A stretch of 64,000 nt of DNA from AP-15 sp963700185 (GCA_963700185.1 CAVOWP010000031.1:124001-188000), one strand, 5' to 3'; counted from the stretch's first letter, positions 27,404 to 37,803 are shown. The notes: generated by a model from the letters alone, not told the origin. Program-made: numbers and translations.

Positions 27404-28289
27404 TTAGGAGCGGTCTGCCAACTTCGCGCGCAGCGAACGGGCGTCGGCCGGGGCGCGGACCTTGGCGTCATTGTCGAAATACACGTAGACGTCGCGGGCA
27501 TTGCGGCGGGGCGGCCTGGTATCGGGGGCGATCAGCCGCGCATCGTTGGGTTCGAGGCCACGGGCCCACAACTTGATCCGCGCTGCCCAATGATCCAGAG
27601 CCTCGTCCGAATAGCCGCTCGCGTAGAGTTCCTCGGAGCCGTGCAGGCGCAGATAGACGAAGTCGGCGGTGAGATCCTCGGCATAGGGCCAGGCCACCGA
27701 GTTCGGCGAAGGCGAGCGCCATCCGATGCCGGCGCAGCAGCGCGACAAAGGCGGGGTCGAGATAACTCGAGTGGCGGATCTCGATCGCGTGCCTCAGCTC
27801 CCGCCGGCGTTCGGTCCGCGTCCAGCCGCGGCCGGCGAGCCGGTGGTCGTGGCTGCGGGCGAGCGCGGCGGCCGCCTCGGTGTCGCGCGGCAAAATAGAG
27901 AGGAAATGGTCGAGACGCTCGGCGTCAAATTTGAAGCGCGGCGAGAATTGCCACAGGAAGGGGCCGAGTTTCTCGTCGAGGCGCAATACGCCGGAGGCGA
28001 AGAAATTGGCGAGGGGCGTCTCTATTTCTTTCAGCTGTTTGAGGTGGGTGATGAACCGGCTGCCCTTGACAGCGAAGACAAACCCTTCCGGCGTCTCGTC
28101 GCGCCACCGGGTGAAGGATTCGGGGCGCTGCAGCGAATAATGCGTGCCGTTGATCTCGATCGTGTCGATTTGCCGGCTTGCGAAGGACAACTCATCGGCA
28201 TGCCGCAAGCCGCGCGGATAAAAGGTGCCGCGCCAGCCGCCATAATTCCAGCCGGAGATGCCGATGCGGATGGCGCCCGCTCCGCTCAT
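27404..28289 (-). CDS. DUF72 (YecE-like) family protein, frameshifted
   Basis: Starts at ATG 28289 with IRIGISGWNYGGWRGTFYP and has the TIEINGTHYSLQRPESF motif of DUF72 TIM-barrel proteins. After MALAFA the frame is lost at GAGTTC (27699-27704, plus strand); the other frame gives SVAWPYAEDLTADFVYLRLH, HGSEELYASGYSDE and DVYVYFDNDAKVRAP, the normal ending. Removing one base rejoins them. The biochemical role of DUF72 is not established. It is divergent from the ABC-F gene. Confidence 0.9.
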
Positions 28290-28324
28290 CGCCGCACGCC
28301 GCGGCGCTGTGCTAAGAGGTCCCA

Positions 28325-30202
28325 ATGCTGACCTTCTCGGCCGTCACATACCGCATCGGCGGGCGGACCCTCATCGACCAGGCGAGCGCGCAGATCGCCG
28401 AGGGCAGCAAGGTCGGGCTGGTCGGGCGCAACGGCGCCGGCAAATCGACCTTGCTGGACCTAATCCGCGGCGCGCTGCAGCCGGACGGCGGGGCGATCGA
28501 GCTGCCACGCGGGTATCGGATCGGTTTTCTGGCGCAGGAAGCGCCGGGCGGGGCGGTGAGCGCCCTTGAATCGGTGCTCGCCGCCGATCATGAGCGCGCC
28601 GGCCTGCTCGCCGAGCGGGAGGCTCGGGCAGACCCGCTGCGGGTTGCCGAGATCGAGACCCGGTTGGTCGAGATCGACGCCCATTCGGCGCCGAGCCGGG
28701 CCGCGCGCATCCTCGCCGGGCTCGGCCTCGACGATGCGATGCAGCGCCGGCCCGTCGCGGATCTGTCGGGCGGCTGGCGGATGCGGGTTGCGCTCGCGGC
28801 GATCCTCTTCGCCGAGCCCGACCTCTTGCTGCTCGACGAGCCGACCAATCATCTCGATCTCGAGGCCGCGCTGTGGCTCGAGCGCTTTCTGCGCAATTAT
28901 CGCCGCACCCTGATCCTGGTCAGCCACGATCGCCGCTTCCTCAACGCCGTGACGACGGTAACTCTGCATCTCCAACACGGAAAACTGACGGTCTACTCCG
29001 GCGGCTTCGACGCGTATCTGCAGGCCCGCACCGAAGCGGCGCAGCGGCTCAAATCGTTGGCGCGCCGGCAGAGTTTCGAGCGGCAGCGGATGCAGGCTTT
29101 TGTCGACCGCTTTCGCTACAAGGCGTCAAAGGCGCGCCAAGCCCAGAGCCGGCTCAAGGCGTTGGCGCGGCTGGAGCCGATCGTTCTTCCGGCCGAGGAG
29201 ACGCCGGCGCGCATCGCCTTCCCTGATCCACTGCAGCTGAACCCGCCGCTGATTGCGCTGGAGGGGGCCGCGGTCGGCTATGTCCCGGGAAAGCCGGTGC
29301 TGTCGCGGCTCGATCTCCGGCTCGATCCCGATGACCGGATCGCTCTGCTCGGCGCCAACGGCAACGGCAAGACGACGCTGGCGCGTTTGCTTGCGGGGCG
29401 CTTGGTGCCGATGGCGGGACGCGTGATCCGGTCGCCAAAGCTTGCCTGCGGCTTTTTCGCCCAACATCAGATCGAAGAGATGCGGCCCGAGGAATTGGCC
29501 TTCGATCATCTTGCCAGGCTGATGCCCGACCATTTGCCGGAGGTGATTCGGGCTCGGCTCGGAAGGTTCGGCTTCGGCCAAGAGAAGGCGTTTGTTGCAG
29601 TGAGCGAGCTCTCCGGCGGAGAGCAGTCAAGGCTGAACCTCGCCCTCGTCACGCATCATGCGCCGGCTCTTTTGATCCTCGACGAGCCGACCAACCATCT
29701 CGACATCGAGGCTCGCGAGGCGATGGTCCATGCGATCAACGACTTCCCCGGGGCCGTGGTGCTGGTGAGCCATGACTGGCATCTACTGGAACTCGTTGCC
29801 GACCGCCTCTGGCTGGTCGAAGGCGGGACGGCCCGGCCCTTCGAGGGAGATCTCGAGGATTACGAGCGTCAGGTGTTGGACGGCGCGAGATCGGCGAATG
29901 GGACCCGTTCGAGCGAGCCGCAATGCGGCAGCCGCCGGGCAGCCCGGCGCCTCGCCGCGCAGCGCCGGCGCGAGCTCGAGCCGCTACGCCAAGCCGCGCG
30001 CCGGGCCGAAGAAAAAATCACCCGGCTGACCGAGGAACGCGAGGCTCTCGATCGCGTCTTGGCTAAACCGCCAGGTCCGCGGGATAACGGGGTTGCGCTT
30101 ACCGCTGCCCTGAAGCGCCGCGCCGAGTTGATGCGGTTGATCGAGCGGGCGGAAAGCGACTGGCTCGCTGCGGAAGAAACCATAGAGCGGGAAGCCCGAT
30201 GA
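28325..30202 (+). CDS. ABC-F family ATPase (YheS/Uup-like)
   Basis: 625 residues, two ABC domains without membrane segments. Walker A GRNGAGKST (about 40) and GANGNGKTT (about 345), signatures LSGGWRMR and LSGGEQSR, and Walker B LLLDEPTNHLD and LILDEPTNHLD. The linker (about 235-300) is basic and helical, and a charged coiled-coil-like C-terminal extension (AAQRRRELEPLRQAARRAEE) follows. ABC-F proteins bind the ribosomal E site and relieve stalled translation. Confidence 0.95.
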   Translation: MLTFSAVTYRIGGRTLIDQASAQIAEGSKVGLVGRNGAGKSTLLDLIRGALQPDGGAIELPRGYRIGFLAQEAPGGAVSALESVLAADHERAGLLAEREARADPLRVAEIETRLVEIDAHSAPSRAARILAGLGLDDAMQRRPVADLSGGWRMRVALAAILFAEPDLLLLDEPTNHLDLEAALWLERFLRNYRRTLILVSHDRRFLNAVTTVTLHLQHGKLTVYSGGFDAYLQARTEAAQRLKSLARRQSFERQRMQAFVDRFRYKASKARQAQSRLKALARLEPIVLPAEETPARIAFPDPLQLNPPLIALEGAAVGYVPGKPVLSRLDLRLDPDDRIALLGANGNGKTTLARLLAGRLVPMAGRVIRSPKLACGFFAQHQIEEMRPEELAFDHLARLMPDHLPEVIRARLGRFGFGQEKAFVAVSELSGGEQSRLNLALVTHHAPALLILDEPTNHLDIEAREAMVHAINDFPGAVVLVSHDWHLLELVADRLWLVEGGTARPFEGDLEDYERQVLDGARSANGTRSSEPQCGSRRAARRLAAQRRRELEPLRQAARRAEEKITRLTEEREALDRVLAKPPGPRDNGVALTAALKRRAELMRLIERAESDWLAAEETIEREAR

Positions 30203-30465
30203 GACTTGGGTCACAGTCCCTGCCTCATCGTGGCGATTCTTCGGCCGCAATTGGACTTTCGGTTAAAAGATCATGATTAAGCGATGCCAGGCGGGAGGCT
30301 CGCGGCCAAAGGCCGCAGAGTTCGGTCATCCTCTGTTACACTTTGACAAACTCGGCTGAAACGGCCTATCCACTTTACTCGGAGACGGGAGTTCTCCTTA
30401 GGGCGTGGACCCGCAAGGAGACGAGACCCTCATCCGAGTACCGCCTTCCCAAACCAGGTTTCGCC

Positions 30466-31068
30466 ATGGCCGACACTCCCGCGATCACCGATCGGAACCT
30501 CGAAGCGACAACGAATATTTCCTTGAAGCGAGAGCCGGCTTGTTTCGCCTTTCTGTCGCCGCGCTCGATCTCGCCGCCGATGCCGATCGATTCGATCAAC
30601 CTCGATCTTGCTTCGGCCGATTATTTTGGCGGACGCGCTTCGCTTTGGGCCGCTCTCGAGATGCGCTCTTTGGTCAGCGATGAGCGTCCGACGGCGATTC
30701 TCGGCTTCGACGAAACTTTTCTGCGCCCCTTCGCGCGGGCCCTGATCGAGGCGGCGACGACGCGCGCAGCTTACCGAATGTCGATACTGCAGGAGTTGCG
30801 CACCTCCGAGCGTTGTCGGGTGGTTGAATACGTGACCGGTCCCGGCAAGGCGCTCGAAGAACTGATGCTCCAGCCCTTTGACAATGTAGTATTGATCAGC
30901 GCGGCGAAAGGGAAAGACGGTGACGAGACGCTCTTCCAGTTGCCGCGAACCGACACCTTTCTACGCGCCTTTGCCAAAATGGCCTATGTTGCCGATCAAG
31001 CGCTACACGATTTGCTCGAGGAGATGGAGCGGGTGGCTCGACAGCGTAAACCCGTCGCCAACACCTGA
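30466..31068 (+). CDS. Conserved-looking protein of unknown function
   Basis: About 200 residues from ATG 30466 (the same frame is open back to 30343). Ordinary composition, no signal peptide or membrane segment, and a C-terminal helix LHDLLEEMERVARQR. Hydrophobic and charged residues alternate as in a folded alpha/beta protein. No family recognised. The next 140 bases hold no gene. Confidence 0.55.
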   Translation: MADTPAITDRNLEATTNISLKREPACFAFLSPRSISPPMPIDSINLDLASADYFGGRASLWAALEMRSLVSDERPTAILGFDETFLRPFARALIEAATTRAAYRMSILQELRTSERCRVVEYVTGPGKALEELMLQPFDNVVLISAAKGKDGDETLFQLPRTDTFLRAFAKMAYVADQALHDLLEEMERVARQRKPVANT

Positions 31069-31208
31069 CAGACGCCATTTTGAAGCTGTAGGTTCGAGTG
31101 CCGCCAACCCGGCCGGCTAACAGGCGAGATGCGGGGCAGCAGCAAGGGGATTATACTCCCCTTGCGATGCCGTCAGACCTCGGCGCAACTGCCAAGCGGG
31201 TCGACGCG

Positions 31209-31697
31209 TTATTGCATGGTCCCGTGCGGGGTCGTGCGCGCCCCGCCCGGCTGCCCAGGGGGCATCATGCCCGGGGGCGGAGGGGCCGACGGGTTCGAGA
31301 AGTTCCCCGCCTGCAGCCGCTGCAGCTCTTCCTGGTTCAGCTGGTTGGCGCTACTGCTGCTTACTTGCGTACCCTTCCCGCGATGATGCCCGGCCATCTT
31401 GGCGTGCGAAGCATGGCGTGAGGCCCGGTGCTTTGGCGGCATCGCCGAGCTGGTATCGGACATCGAAGACGGCGGCATCGCCGAGGGAGCCACTGCCGCC
31501 GACGGCGCCGTGCGCGGACCCGACAGCGCCGCTCCGCCGGGGTTCGGGCCCGAGCTGTACGGTGTCAGACCCGGTCCGCCGGGGTTCGGACCCGGCAAGC
31601 CCAATGCGTTGCCACCGGCTGGACTTTGCGCCCAAACGGGCGCCGAAAACGCGAGCGCGGCGACCACCGCCACACCAGTCAAAAGATGATGTTTCAT
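31209..31697 (-). CDS. Secreted Pro/Gly/Ser-rich low-complexity protein
   Basis: 162 residues. Signal peptide MKHHLLTGVAVVAALAFSAP ending VWAQ; the mature part is low complexity with PGPNPGGPG and SGPNPGG repeats, a His/Lys-rich middle (HRASRHASHAKMAGHHRG) and a Pro-rich tail. Probably periplasmic or surface. Function unknown. Confidence 0.72.
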   Translation of the reverse strand: MKHHLLTGVAVVAALAFSAPVWAQSPAGGNALGLPGPNPGGPGLTPYSSGPNPGGAALSGPRTAPSAAVAPSAMPPSSMSDTSSAMPPKHRASRHASHAKMAGHHRGKGTQVSSSSANQLNQEELQRLQAGNFSNPSAPPPPGMMPPGQPGGARTTPHGTMQ

Positions 31698-32408
31698 GTC
31701 TGCGATCCTCTCTCTCGGTCCTCAGTTGCACATGGTCAGGCGATTAGTGTGGCTGCCGTAGGTCGAGGTCCTCTTCACTACCATCAGATGGTATTCGCGA
31801 TGCCGCCATCAACGGCTGCGGCCCTGCGACTGAGTCCTTCTCGCGCGAAGGTCGGGGCGGGCGGCCGCATTAAACATCCGATTGCAACCGGGAGAGTTCC
31901 TGCAGGTTTAAGCAACAGATCCTCCATCCTTTGGAACCCTATTTCGCAGCTCCCTCGCGAAAGCAAAGAATTCCACCCGTTTTTGCAGCTCGGCTGATAT
32001 AAACGACAGAGCACATCGTTATGATCCTCAGGCCGCAGTTTCCAGCCTCATACTCCGCTCGGTTGGTTCCCATGATACAGCGGGAAGCTCGTCTTGGCAA
32101 GCGCAACAGTAGCCTAGCAACTGGCCGAATAACCGAAAAAGCGAAACGAATACCTTGTGTCGAGTTAAAAGCGCGGCGGTGACGCCCAAGCGTGCCCTGT
32201 CAACACGGCGCCGCGAAGCCTTTAACCCAAGCCGCAGCCCCTCCCCTCTTTCAAGTCTCAAACCCGCGAGCCGCTTGCCGCCGTCGCGCCGACCCTGCCG
32301 GGTGAACGTCGACGGCGGCAATGCGAAGCGTCGGAGACCCAGTGTCGCCACGCCTTCGTAAACGAGAGAGCCGCGTAGGCTTACACTATGGCGAAGACCT
32401 TGTCCGGC
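31698..32408. other. Intergenic stretch, no gene recognised
   Basis: About 710 bases. One minus-strand frame at 32028-32351 is open but its Arg-rich composition and lack of a ribosome-binding site argue against a gene. No RNA gene or repeat seen. Confidence 0.5.
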
Positions 32409-32627
32409 TCAGCTCGTCTGAGCTGTGGATGACTTCTTCGACTTCTTTTTGGCATGATGGGACTTTGAGGATCTCTTCTTCTTGGTCGTAGTCGTCGATG
32501 CAGTTGATGTCGCGGTGTCGGGAGCCATTGTCTGTCCAGTCCCGGTGGTCTGAGCATAGCTTTCCACCGGCAACGCGGTACCCGCAACAAATGTGAACAA
32601 CGCAAACGCTGAGATGAGCGCCTTCAT
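32409..32627 (-). CDS. Small secreted Thr/Ser/Lys-rich protein
   Basis: 72 residues from ATG 32627, with GGAGT upstream. Signal peptide MKALISAFALFTFVAGTALP, then a Thr/Ser stretch and a very basic tail (KKKRSSKSHHAKKKSKKS). Similar short His/Lys-rich exported proteins are common in Hyphomicrobiales; function unknown. Confidence 0.7.
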   Translation of the reverse strand: MKALISAFALFTFVAGTALPVESYAQTTGTGQTMAPDTATSTASTTTTKKKRSSKSHHAKKKSKKSSTAQTS

Positions 32628-32898
32628 CAGGGAACTCCTAAGCCAAAATAACGACGCGCAGCTTTTCTCGCACTCTTGAGGAGTGCTGCCAAACATTACC
32701 GCCGCAATAGTTGCGACCCTCCGGCCGCACACTTACAATATCACATATTGGTTGGTACGCGGTAAGAATTATAGAAGAAACGCCCGTAAATGTTTGCAGT
32801 TGGCGCAGCGATCTGGTCGAAAACATTGCGTCGCTTCGCGGCGCGGTGACCTTCTTAGTTCGGGCCGACGCCTGGCCATTGATCTGCCGAAGGTGTCT

Positions 32899-32931
32899 GC
32901 AAAAGAAAACCGCCGCGGTTATCCGCGGCGG
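32899..32931 (-). terminator. Rho-independent terminator of the OmpA-family gene
   Basis: On the minus strand, CCGCCGCGG, loop ATAA, CCGCGGCGG, then TTTTCTTTT: a strong GC hairpin followed by a T-rich run, 56 bases after the OmpA-like stop. A second hairpin (GGGGAGTCCCC... GGGACCCCC, 32939-32961) precedes it. Confidence 0.88.
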
Positions 32932-32986
32932 GTTGCCGGGGGTCCCAATGGGGACTCCCCGGAACTTGCAAGGGTTGAGGCTTCTT

Positions 32987-34234
32987 TTACGGGAAGACGA
33001 TCTCGACGCGGCGGTTCTGCGGCTCGCGTACGCCGTTCGGGGTCGGAACGCGTAGATCGTTTTGACCGCGGCCGGCGACCACCATGTCGCTGCGTGGTAC
33101 ACCGAGGCGTTCGAGCGCTGCGGCGACGGCGTTGGCGCGCCGTTCGGAGAGCCGCTGGTTGTACCCGGCCGATCCTGATGTATCGGTGTAGCCGGTCACC
33201 TGGAGCGTCACGTGCCCTCCTGCGTGATACTGGTTCGCAGCAAGCTGGATGATCTGCTGGCCCTCAGGAGTGATATTGTATTTATCCCAGTCGAAGAACA
33301 CCAGATACACCTGATGAGTTGGCGGCGGCGGCGGGGCCGGAGGCGCCGGCGGCGGGGGAGCCGGCGGCGGCGCGCCGAACTTCATCGTCAGGCTGGCGAC
33401 GATGTTCTGCGTGTTGTACCCCGTCGTATATCTTACGGTGCGCGACGGCAAACCGAACGGCGGGAATGGGGCTACCCCTTTGTTGGTGAAGCTCGGATCC
33501 GTGCTCGCGAGGTAGCGGTAATCGACGTCAAAGGCGAGCAACGGATTGATGTCGTAGCGGAAACCGGCGATCGCCTGATAGCCGAAAGTCCAGGTGCTGC
33601 CCTTCAGGAAAGTCCCGCCGATAGTCGGGTTCGGGAACGGCGTCCCTGCCCCGATCACACCAATGACACCTCCCGGTCCGCTCACCGTAGTCCTTGGCAG
33701 GCCCGCGAGAGTGACCGGGTTGAGGGAGACGGAGTTTATGTTGTCCACCGCGCCGATGCCGAACCCGATATGCGGGGTGACCGGCCAGCCTATGGTGAAG
33801 TCGTAGATGAAGTTGGTCATAATCGAGTGGGTATTTCGGTTCCCGCTAAATAGCGTATTGCTATTGGGACCGAAAAACGCGCCAAAACTCGACAGCCCAT
33901 TGTGCCGATAACTGTACTCTTCTTCGACGCGCAGCGGGCCATACTGAATACCCAACCGGCCCCCAGCATTGAAGCCGCTGTTATATCTGGCGCTGCCGCT
34001 AAAGTTGTTGAAGAAGGGACCGTTTGGAGGGACAACAACTCCGGTATCGACCCTGAACGGCGTCGTCGTGATCCTGTCCCTCTGGTTCGAAAGGCTGGTC
34101 CATCCGCCCTCCGGTCCGACATAGTAGGTCACCGGATAGGGACCCCCCAGCCAAGCAAGTTGCGCATTCGCCTCGGCGCATCCGAACGCCACGGCAAGCG
34201 CTGCGCCAGCGCCTAGCAGATAGCGACTTTTCAT
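32987..34234 (-). CDS. OmpA-family outer-membrane protein (beta-barrel plus peptidoglycan-binding domain)
   Basis: 415 residues. Signal peptide MKSRYLLGAGAALAVAFGCA ending ANAQ; beta-barrel about 30-290 with alternating hydrophobic residues (GPEGGWTSL, RLGIQYGPLRVEEEYSY); a Pro-rich hinge (APPPPAPPAPPPPPTHQV); then an OmpA C-terminal domain with FFDWDKYNITPEG, GYTDTSGS and NQRLSERRANAV for binding peptidoglycan. It anchors the outer membrane to the wall. Confidence 0.95.
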   Translation of the reverse strand: MKSRYLLGAGAALAVAFGCAEANAQLAWLGGPYPVTYYVGPEGGWTSLSNQRDRITTTPFRVDTGVVVPPNGPFFNNFSGSARYNSGFNAGGRLGIQYGPLRVEEEYSYRHNGLSSFGAFFGPNSNTLFSGNRNTHSIMTNFIYDFTIGWPVTPHIGFGIGAVDNINSVSLNPVTLAGLPRTTVSGPGGVIGVIGAGTPFPNPTIGGTFLKGSTWTFGYQAIAGFRYDINPLLAFDVDYRYLASTDPSFTNKGVAPFPPFGLPSRTVRYTTGYNTQNIVASLTMKFGAPPPAPPPPAPPAPPPPPTHQVYLVFFDWDKYNITPEGQQIIQLAANQYHAGGHVTLQVTGYTDTSGSAGYNQRLSERRANAVAAALERLGVPRSDMVVAGRGQNDLRVPTPNGVREPQNRRVEIVFP

Positions 34235-34640
34235 CCCTTACCTCCGGCCACTAAATACGCGTGTGACGATGGTCGTCGCGCCACCGATGGCCGATCTTCG
34301 CCATCCACCGATCGGTTGGCAAACGGTTTTTGGCTCAACGAGACCGCTTGCCGCCAAATCTGTGCAGAAGGGCGGATGATGCGGCATTTCCGCAACAGTT
34401 TGGCCCTAACCCAGCCAATTTCCATCCATAGCGCCGCGTCTTTTCCGCAACACCGCGCGATAGATCGCCCTGGCGGATGAATTGAAAGGAACTCGCCGGG
34501 AATGCGAGGAGCCACGCCGGCGTTGTCGCTGCTTCGGTTTCTGCAACTGTCTGAGTATCCCGGCTAATTCAACGTGCGGTAAAACCGTCGGGGTTGGTTT
34601 GTTGAGATGGATACTTGGGCCAGCGGGGCGCCTCCCGGTC
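34235..34640. other. Intergenic stretch, no gene recognised
   Basis: About 400 bases between two minus-strand genes. It should hold the promoter of the OmpA-like gene; no convincing reading frame, RNA or repeat is seen. Confidence 0.45.
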
Positions 34641-36239
34641 CTAGACGTCGATGAGGACGCCGGGATTGAGCAGTCCCTGCGGGTCGACTGCGCGCTTGGC
34701 GGCGCGCAAGGCCGCCGCGAAAAGCTCCGGCCGCTGCTTGTCATACCACGGGCGGTGGTCGCGGCCGACCGCATGATGATGCGTGATCGTCCCGCCCGCG
34801 GCGATCAGCGCCCCGCTGGCGGCGCTTTTGATCGCGTGCCACTGCGACAGCAGCTCGCCATGCCGCCCCAGGGCGTGGAAGGAGAAATACGGCGCCGGTC
34901 CGTCGGGGTAGACGTGGGTGAACCGGCAGGTTACCTGTCCAGGCCGCCCAGTGGCCTCGCGGATCGCCGACTCGGTCGCGGTCTTGACTGCATCGTGAAA
35001 GGCCTCGAAGCGTTCCCAAGTAATCGCGGTCTCAAAAGTGTCCGCGATGATCGCCCGACCCACCAGGCGCTCGCGGGCATAGGGCATGCGGATAAAGGCG
35101 TACCGCCACATTCCTGCCGCCCCTTCGCGATGCGCATCGGCCTTGTCCGGGTGCTCGGGCGTGCCGCCATGATCGGCGCAGCATTCCAAAGCGCGGGCGA
35201 TCCACGCATCGACCGGGTGGTCGCCCGACTCGAAGGCCAATACCAGGATCGCCGCCCTCCCGTCTCCCGCTCCGGTATTGTGCGCCTCCTGCGGGTCGAG
35301 GATGCGGCAGTTCGCGGGGTAGAGGCCGGCTTGGGCGATTGCTCTGACGGCGCGGGCAGCCGAGAAGAAGTCCGCGAATTGCACCGCACCGCCGGCGCGG
35401 AAGCGCGGCCGGTCCTGGAGCCGCATCCACGCCTCGGTGATCACGCCGAGAATGCCTTCCGACCCGATGAACAGCCGGTCGGGGCTGGGGCCGGCGCCGG
35501 AGCCGGGAAGGCGTCGCGTCTCGACAAGGCCGCGCGGAGTGACGACGCGCAGATTTTCGACGAGATCGTCGATGTGTGTGTAGAGGGTGGCGAAATGGCC
35601 GCCCGACCGCGTCGCGATCCAGCCCCCCAATGTCGAATATTCGAAGCTCTGCGGAAAATGCCGCAGGGTCAGGGCATGGGGTTTGAGCTGCGCCTCGAGC
35701 GCGGGGCCGAAGACGCCGGCCTCGATGCGCGCGGCGCGCGAGGTGCGGTCGACTTCGACGACGCGGTCCAGATGCCGCAGATCGAGCGAGATCGCCGCCC
35801 GGCATGCGGTGCCTTCGATCGCCGGCTCGACGCCGCCGACGACGCTGCTGCCGGCGCCGAACGGGAAGAGAGCGGCCTGAGCGCCGGCCGCCCAATCCGC
35901 GACAGCGATGACCTCTGCTTCGTTGCGCGGGTAGGCGACGACATCGGGCGCGTTGTCGTACTGACCGGCGAGCCCGCGGACGTAGTCCGAAAAAGACTTG
36001 CCATAGGTGTGGGCGACCCGGTCGTAGGGTTCGCTCGAGCAGTGCGGCGCCAAGGCCGGCGGCGGCGCGATCCGCGGCGGCCGCAAAGCGATATCGGACA
36101 GCGCGGGCGGGCTGCGCTCGTCAAACCGGTCGACGGCAAACAGCCGGCGGCAGCGGTCGAGAGCGGCAGCCTCCTCTTCGGCTGTCAGACCCTCGCCTTC
36201 ACGACCCCATCCGAAATGTTTGAGCCGCCGTTCCGCCAT
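34641..36239 (-). CDS. FAD-binding oxidase, alkyldihydroxyacetonephosphate-synthase/glycolate-oxidase-like
   Basis: 532 residues. PCMH-type FAD domain with YPRNEAEVIAVADWA, PFGAGSSVVGGVEP, RIEAGVFGPALEAQL and GGWIATRSGGHFATLYTHID (about 90-230). The C-terminal cap has a GGTITHHHAVGRDH motif typical of alkyl-DHAP-synthase-like enzymes, and it ends AVDPQGLLNPGVLI as the family does. It oxidises or exchanges a 2-hydroxy-acid or alkyl substrate; the true one is unknown. Confidence 0.9.
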   Translation of the reverse strand: MAERRLKHFGWGREGEGLTAEEEAAALDRCRRLFAVDRFDERSPPALSDIALRPPRIAPPPALAPHCSSEPYDRVAHTYGKSFSDYVRGLAGQYDNAPDVVAYPRNEAEVIAVADWAAGAQAALFPFGAGSSVVGGVEPAIEGTACRAAISLDLRHLDRVVEVDRTSRAARIEAGVFGPALEAQLKPHALTLRHFPQSFEYSTLGGWIATRSGGHFATLYTHIDDLVENLRVVTPRGLVETRRLPGSGAGPSPDRLFIGSEGILGVITEAWMRLQDRPRFRAGGAVQFADFFSAARAVRAIAQAGLYPANCRILDPQEAHNTGAGDGRAAILVLAFESGDHPVDAWIARALECCADHGGTPEHPDKADAHREGAAGMWRYAFIRMPYARERLVGRAIIADTFETAITWERFEAFHDAVKTATESAIREATGRPGQVTCRFTHVYPDGPAPYFSFHALGRHGELLSQWHAIKSAASGALIAAGGTITHHHAVGRDHRPWYDKQRPELFAAALRAAKRAVDPQGLLNPGVLIDV

Positions 36240-36297
36240 CGAGCCCTCCCGCGTGCGAATTCAAACAATAGCGCTAGGCCACAAACTTACTTCCCGG

Positions 36298-36927
36298 TCA
36301 CACCTGCAAATCGTCGGCCTTTTTGTTGAGCGAGTTGATCAGACCGTCGATGCCGCTGGTGCGCAGGATGTTCGCAAAATCCGATCTTCGCGTCGCCAGC
36401 TCGCTGATCGAGCCGGAGAGGTAGATATCGCGAATTTGCCAGGCATTATCGTTGTCGTGGACGACATAGTTGATGGCGACCGGTTCACCGTTCGACTTGA
36501 TGATGTGGGTTTTGATCAAGGTGCCGTGCTTGATCTGCTGTTGTCCGAGCACCTCGAGTTTTTCGCCGGCATAGTCGTCGAACCGGGTGGCGTAAATCGC
36601 GGCGATGTAGCGGCTATAGGCTTGTACGGCGCGCCGCTTCTGCTCTGCCGTCAAGCCCCTCCATGTCGGGCCGACCGATAGCCGCGCCATGAACGGCACA
36701 TCGAACGTCCCGCGCACGACCGGCTCCAGTTTCTGGTAGCGGCCCTTCGGTCCCAAGGGCGCAGCATGCTGCATTACGTCGAGCAGCACGCCGTAGAAAT
36801 TCCGCACCACATCTGTCGGCGCCCCCGTCGTTGCCGGCGCTTCGGATAACGGAAAGACCAGCCAGGCGGCCAAGAGGAACCCGAAGCGGACGGCTTTCCA
36901 GGGCCCCGACGGTCGGCATCTCGACAT
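36298..36927 (-). CDS. MlaC/Ttg2D-family periplasmic lipid-binding protein (HpnM-like)
   Basis: About 209 residues, with a hydrophobic N-terminal export segment, then PTDVVRNFYGVLLDVMQ, RGTFDVPFMARLSVGPTW, YAGEKLEVLGQQ and WQIRDIYLSGSISELATRR, all MlaC landmarks. ATG 36927 has AGGGGGTG before it. MlaC shuttles phospholipids across the periplasm; the HpnM subgroup is linked to hopanoids. No other Mla or Hpn gene lies in this window. Confidence 0.88.
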   Translation of the reverse strand: MSRCRPSGPWKAVRFGFLLAAWLVFPLSEAPATTGAPTDVVRNFYGVLLDVMQHAAPLGPKGRYQKLEPVVRGTFDVPFMARLSVGPTWRGLTAEQKRRAVQAYSRYIAAIYATRFDDYAGEKLEVLGQQQIKHGTLIKTHIIKSNGEPVAINYVVHDNDNAWQIRDIYLSGSISELATRRSDFANILRTSGIDGLINSLNKKADDLQV

Positions 36928-36946
36928 GTTCACCCCCTAGTTTCAC

Positions 36947-37432
36947 TCAGCGGCCATACCAGCTGACCGCGTTTGCGGCCTTCTCAGCATCGGCATTTTC
37001 CAATATTTGCAGCCGCCTGTCGAAGTCGCTGGTTTCGATCGCCCGGACAAAGGTGTCGATCATCTGGCTCAGCTTAAACGCCTCGTCGGGCGTAATGGTG
37101 CCTTGCGCCGCCGCCTTGACGATCGTCCCCATCGCCGCCGCGATGTCGGAGGCGCTGCGGATCGCCGGCACGGCGAGCTGGATCGGCCGCTCCCGGCGCG
37201 GCGCTATGATGCGGTCGAGACAGATCCGCAGCGCTCCCTCGCTGCCGCCGAGAGCGAGCTCGACCGCCTTCCGGCTCAGTGCTTCGGCCTCGCTGTCGAA
37301 GAGCGCTTCGGCGGCGAGCGTTGCCTTATTGCGCGCGCCGTGAGGGCGCCCCGCCGGATTACCCGACTTGCCCTTCTCGAACGGCCGCCCCGGCCCCCTT
37401 GCTGGCTGTTTCTGCAGCGAATTTACAGCCAT
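36947..37432 (-). CDS. DUF5681-domain protein
   Basis: About 161 residues. FEKGKSGNPAGRPHGARNK (about 15-35) is the DUF5681 signature, followed by a helical body (EAEALSRKAVELALGGSEGA) and RDRIIAPRRERP-like residues. DUF5681 is common in phage and integrated-element neighbourhoods; function unknown. ATG 37432 is preferred for its GAGGAG. Confidence 0.85.
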   Translation of the reverse strand: MAVNSLQKQPARGPGRPFEKGKSGNPAGRPHGARNKATLAAEALFDSEAEALSRKAVELALGGSEGALRICLDRIIAPRRERPIQLAVPAIRSASDIAAAMGTIVKAAAQGTITPDEAFKLSQMIDTFVRAIETSDFDRRLQILENADAEKAANAVSWYGR

Positions 37433-37803
37433 GCCCATCTCCTCTGTGGCAAAGCGTCCCGTCGCGGGCCGCCATCTCGCCGCAGAATACGGTAGTAATT
37501 TGGCAATTTTATGGTCATTCATTTCCGATAAAAGCAATCAATGGTGATCCGGCAGGAACATGAGGCGCCGCACTGATCATCTCTTCCTCACGCCACACTG
37601 GGCTGGCCACGAATTAGCTTGAACGGCGCCACAAGCGCAGCACCCTGCGTCTCAAACAAAATCGCGGCGTCCGTGGTGTGTTGTAGAAATGAAGAGTTGT
37701 GGATTTGAGCCACCCGGAACAGTTGTGCTATAATAGGACCACATGACCCCCAGCGAACCGCAAAACACGTGTGCTGTAATCGGGTGAGGAACCGGAGGCG
37801 TAG

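Noticed and set aside
31085..31125. GGTTCGA-containing tRNA-like segment
   Set aside because: No cloverleaf arms pair around it.
32028..32351. Minus-strand open frame of 107 codons
   Set aside because: Arg/Leu-rich, no ribosome-binding site, no recognisable motif.
34482..36329. A 615-codon plus-strand open frame
   Set aside because: It lies opposite the FAD oxidase, whose motifs are clear; no ribosome-binding site or family features.
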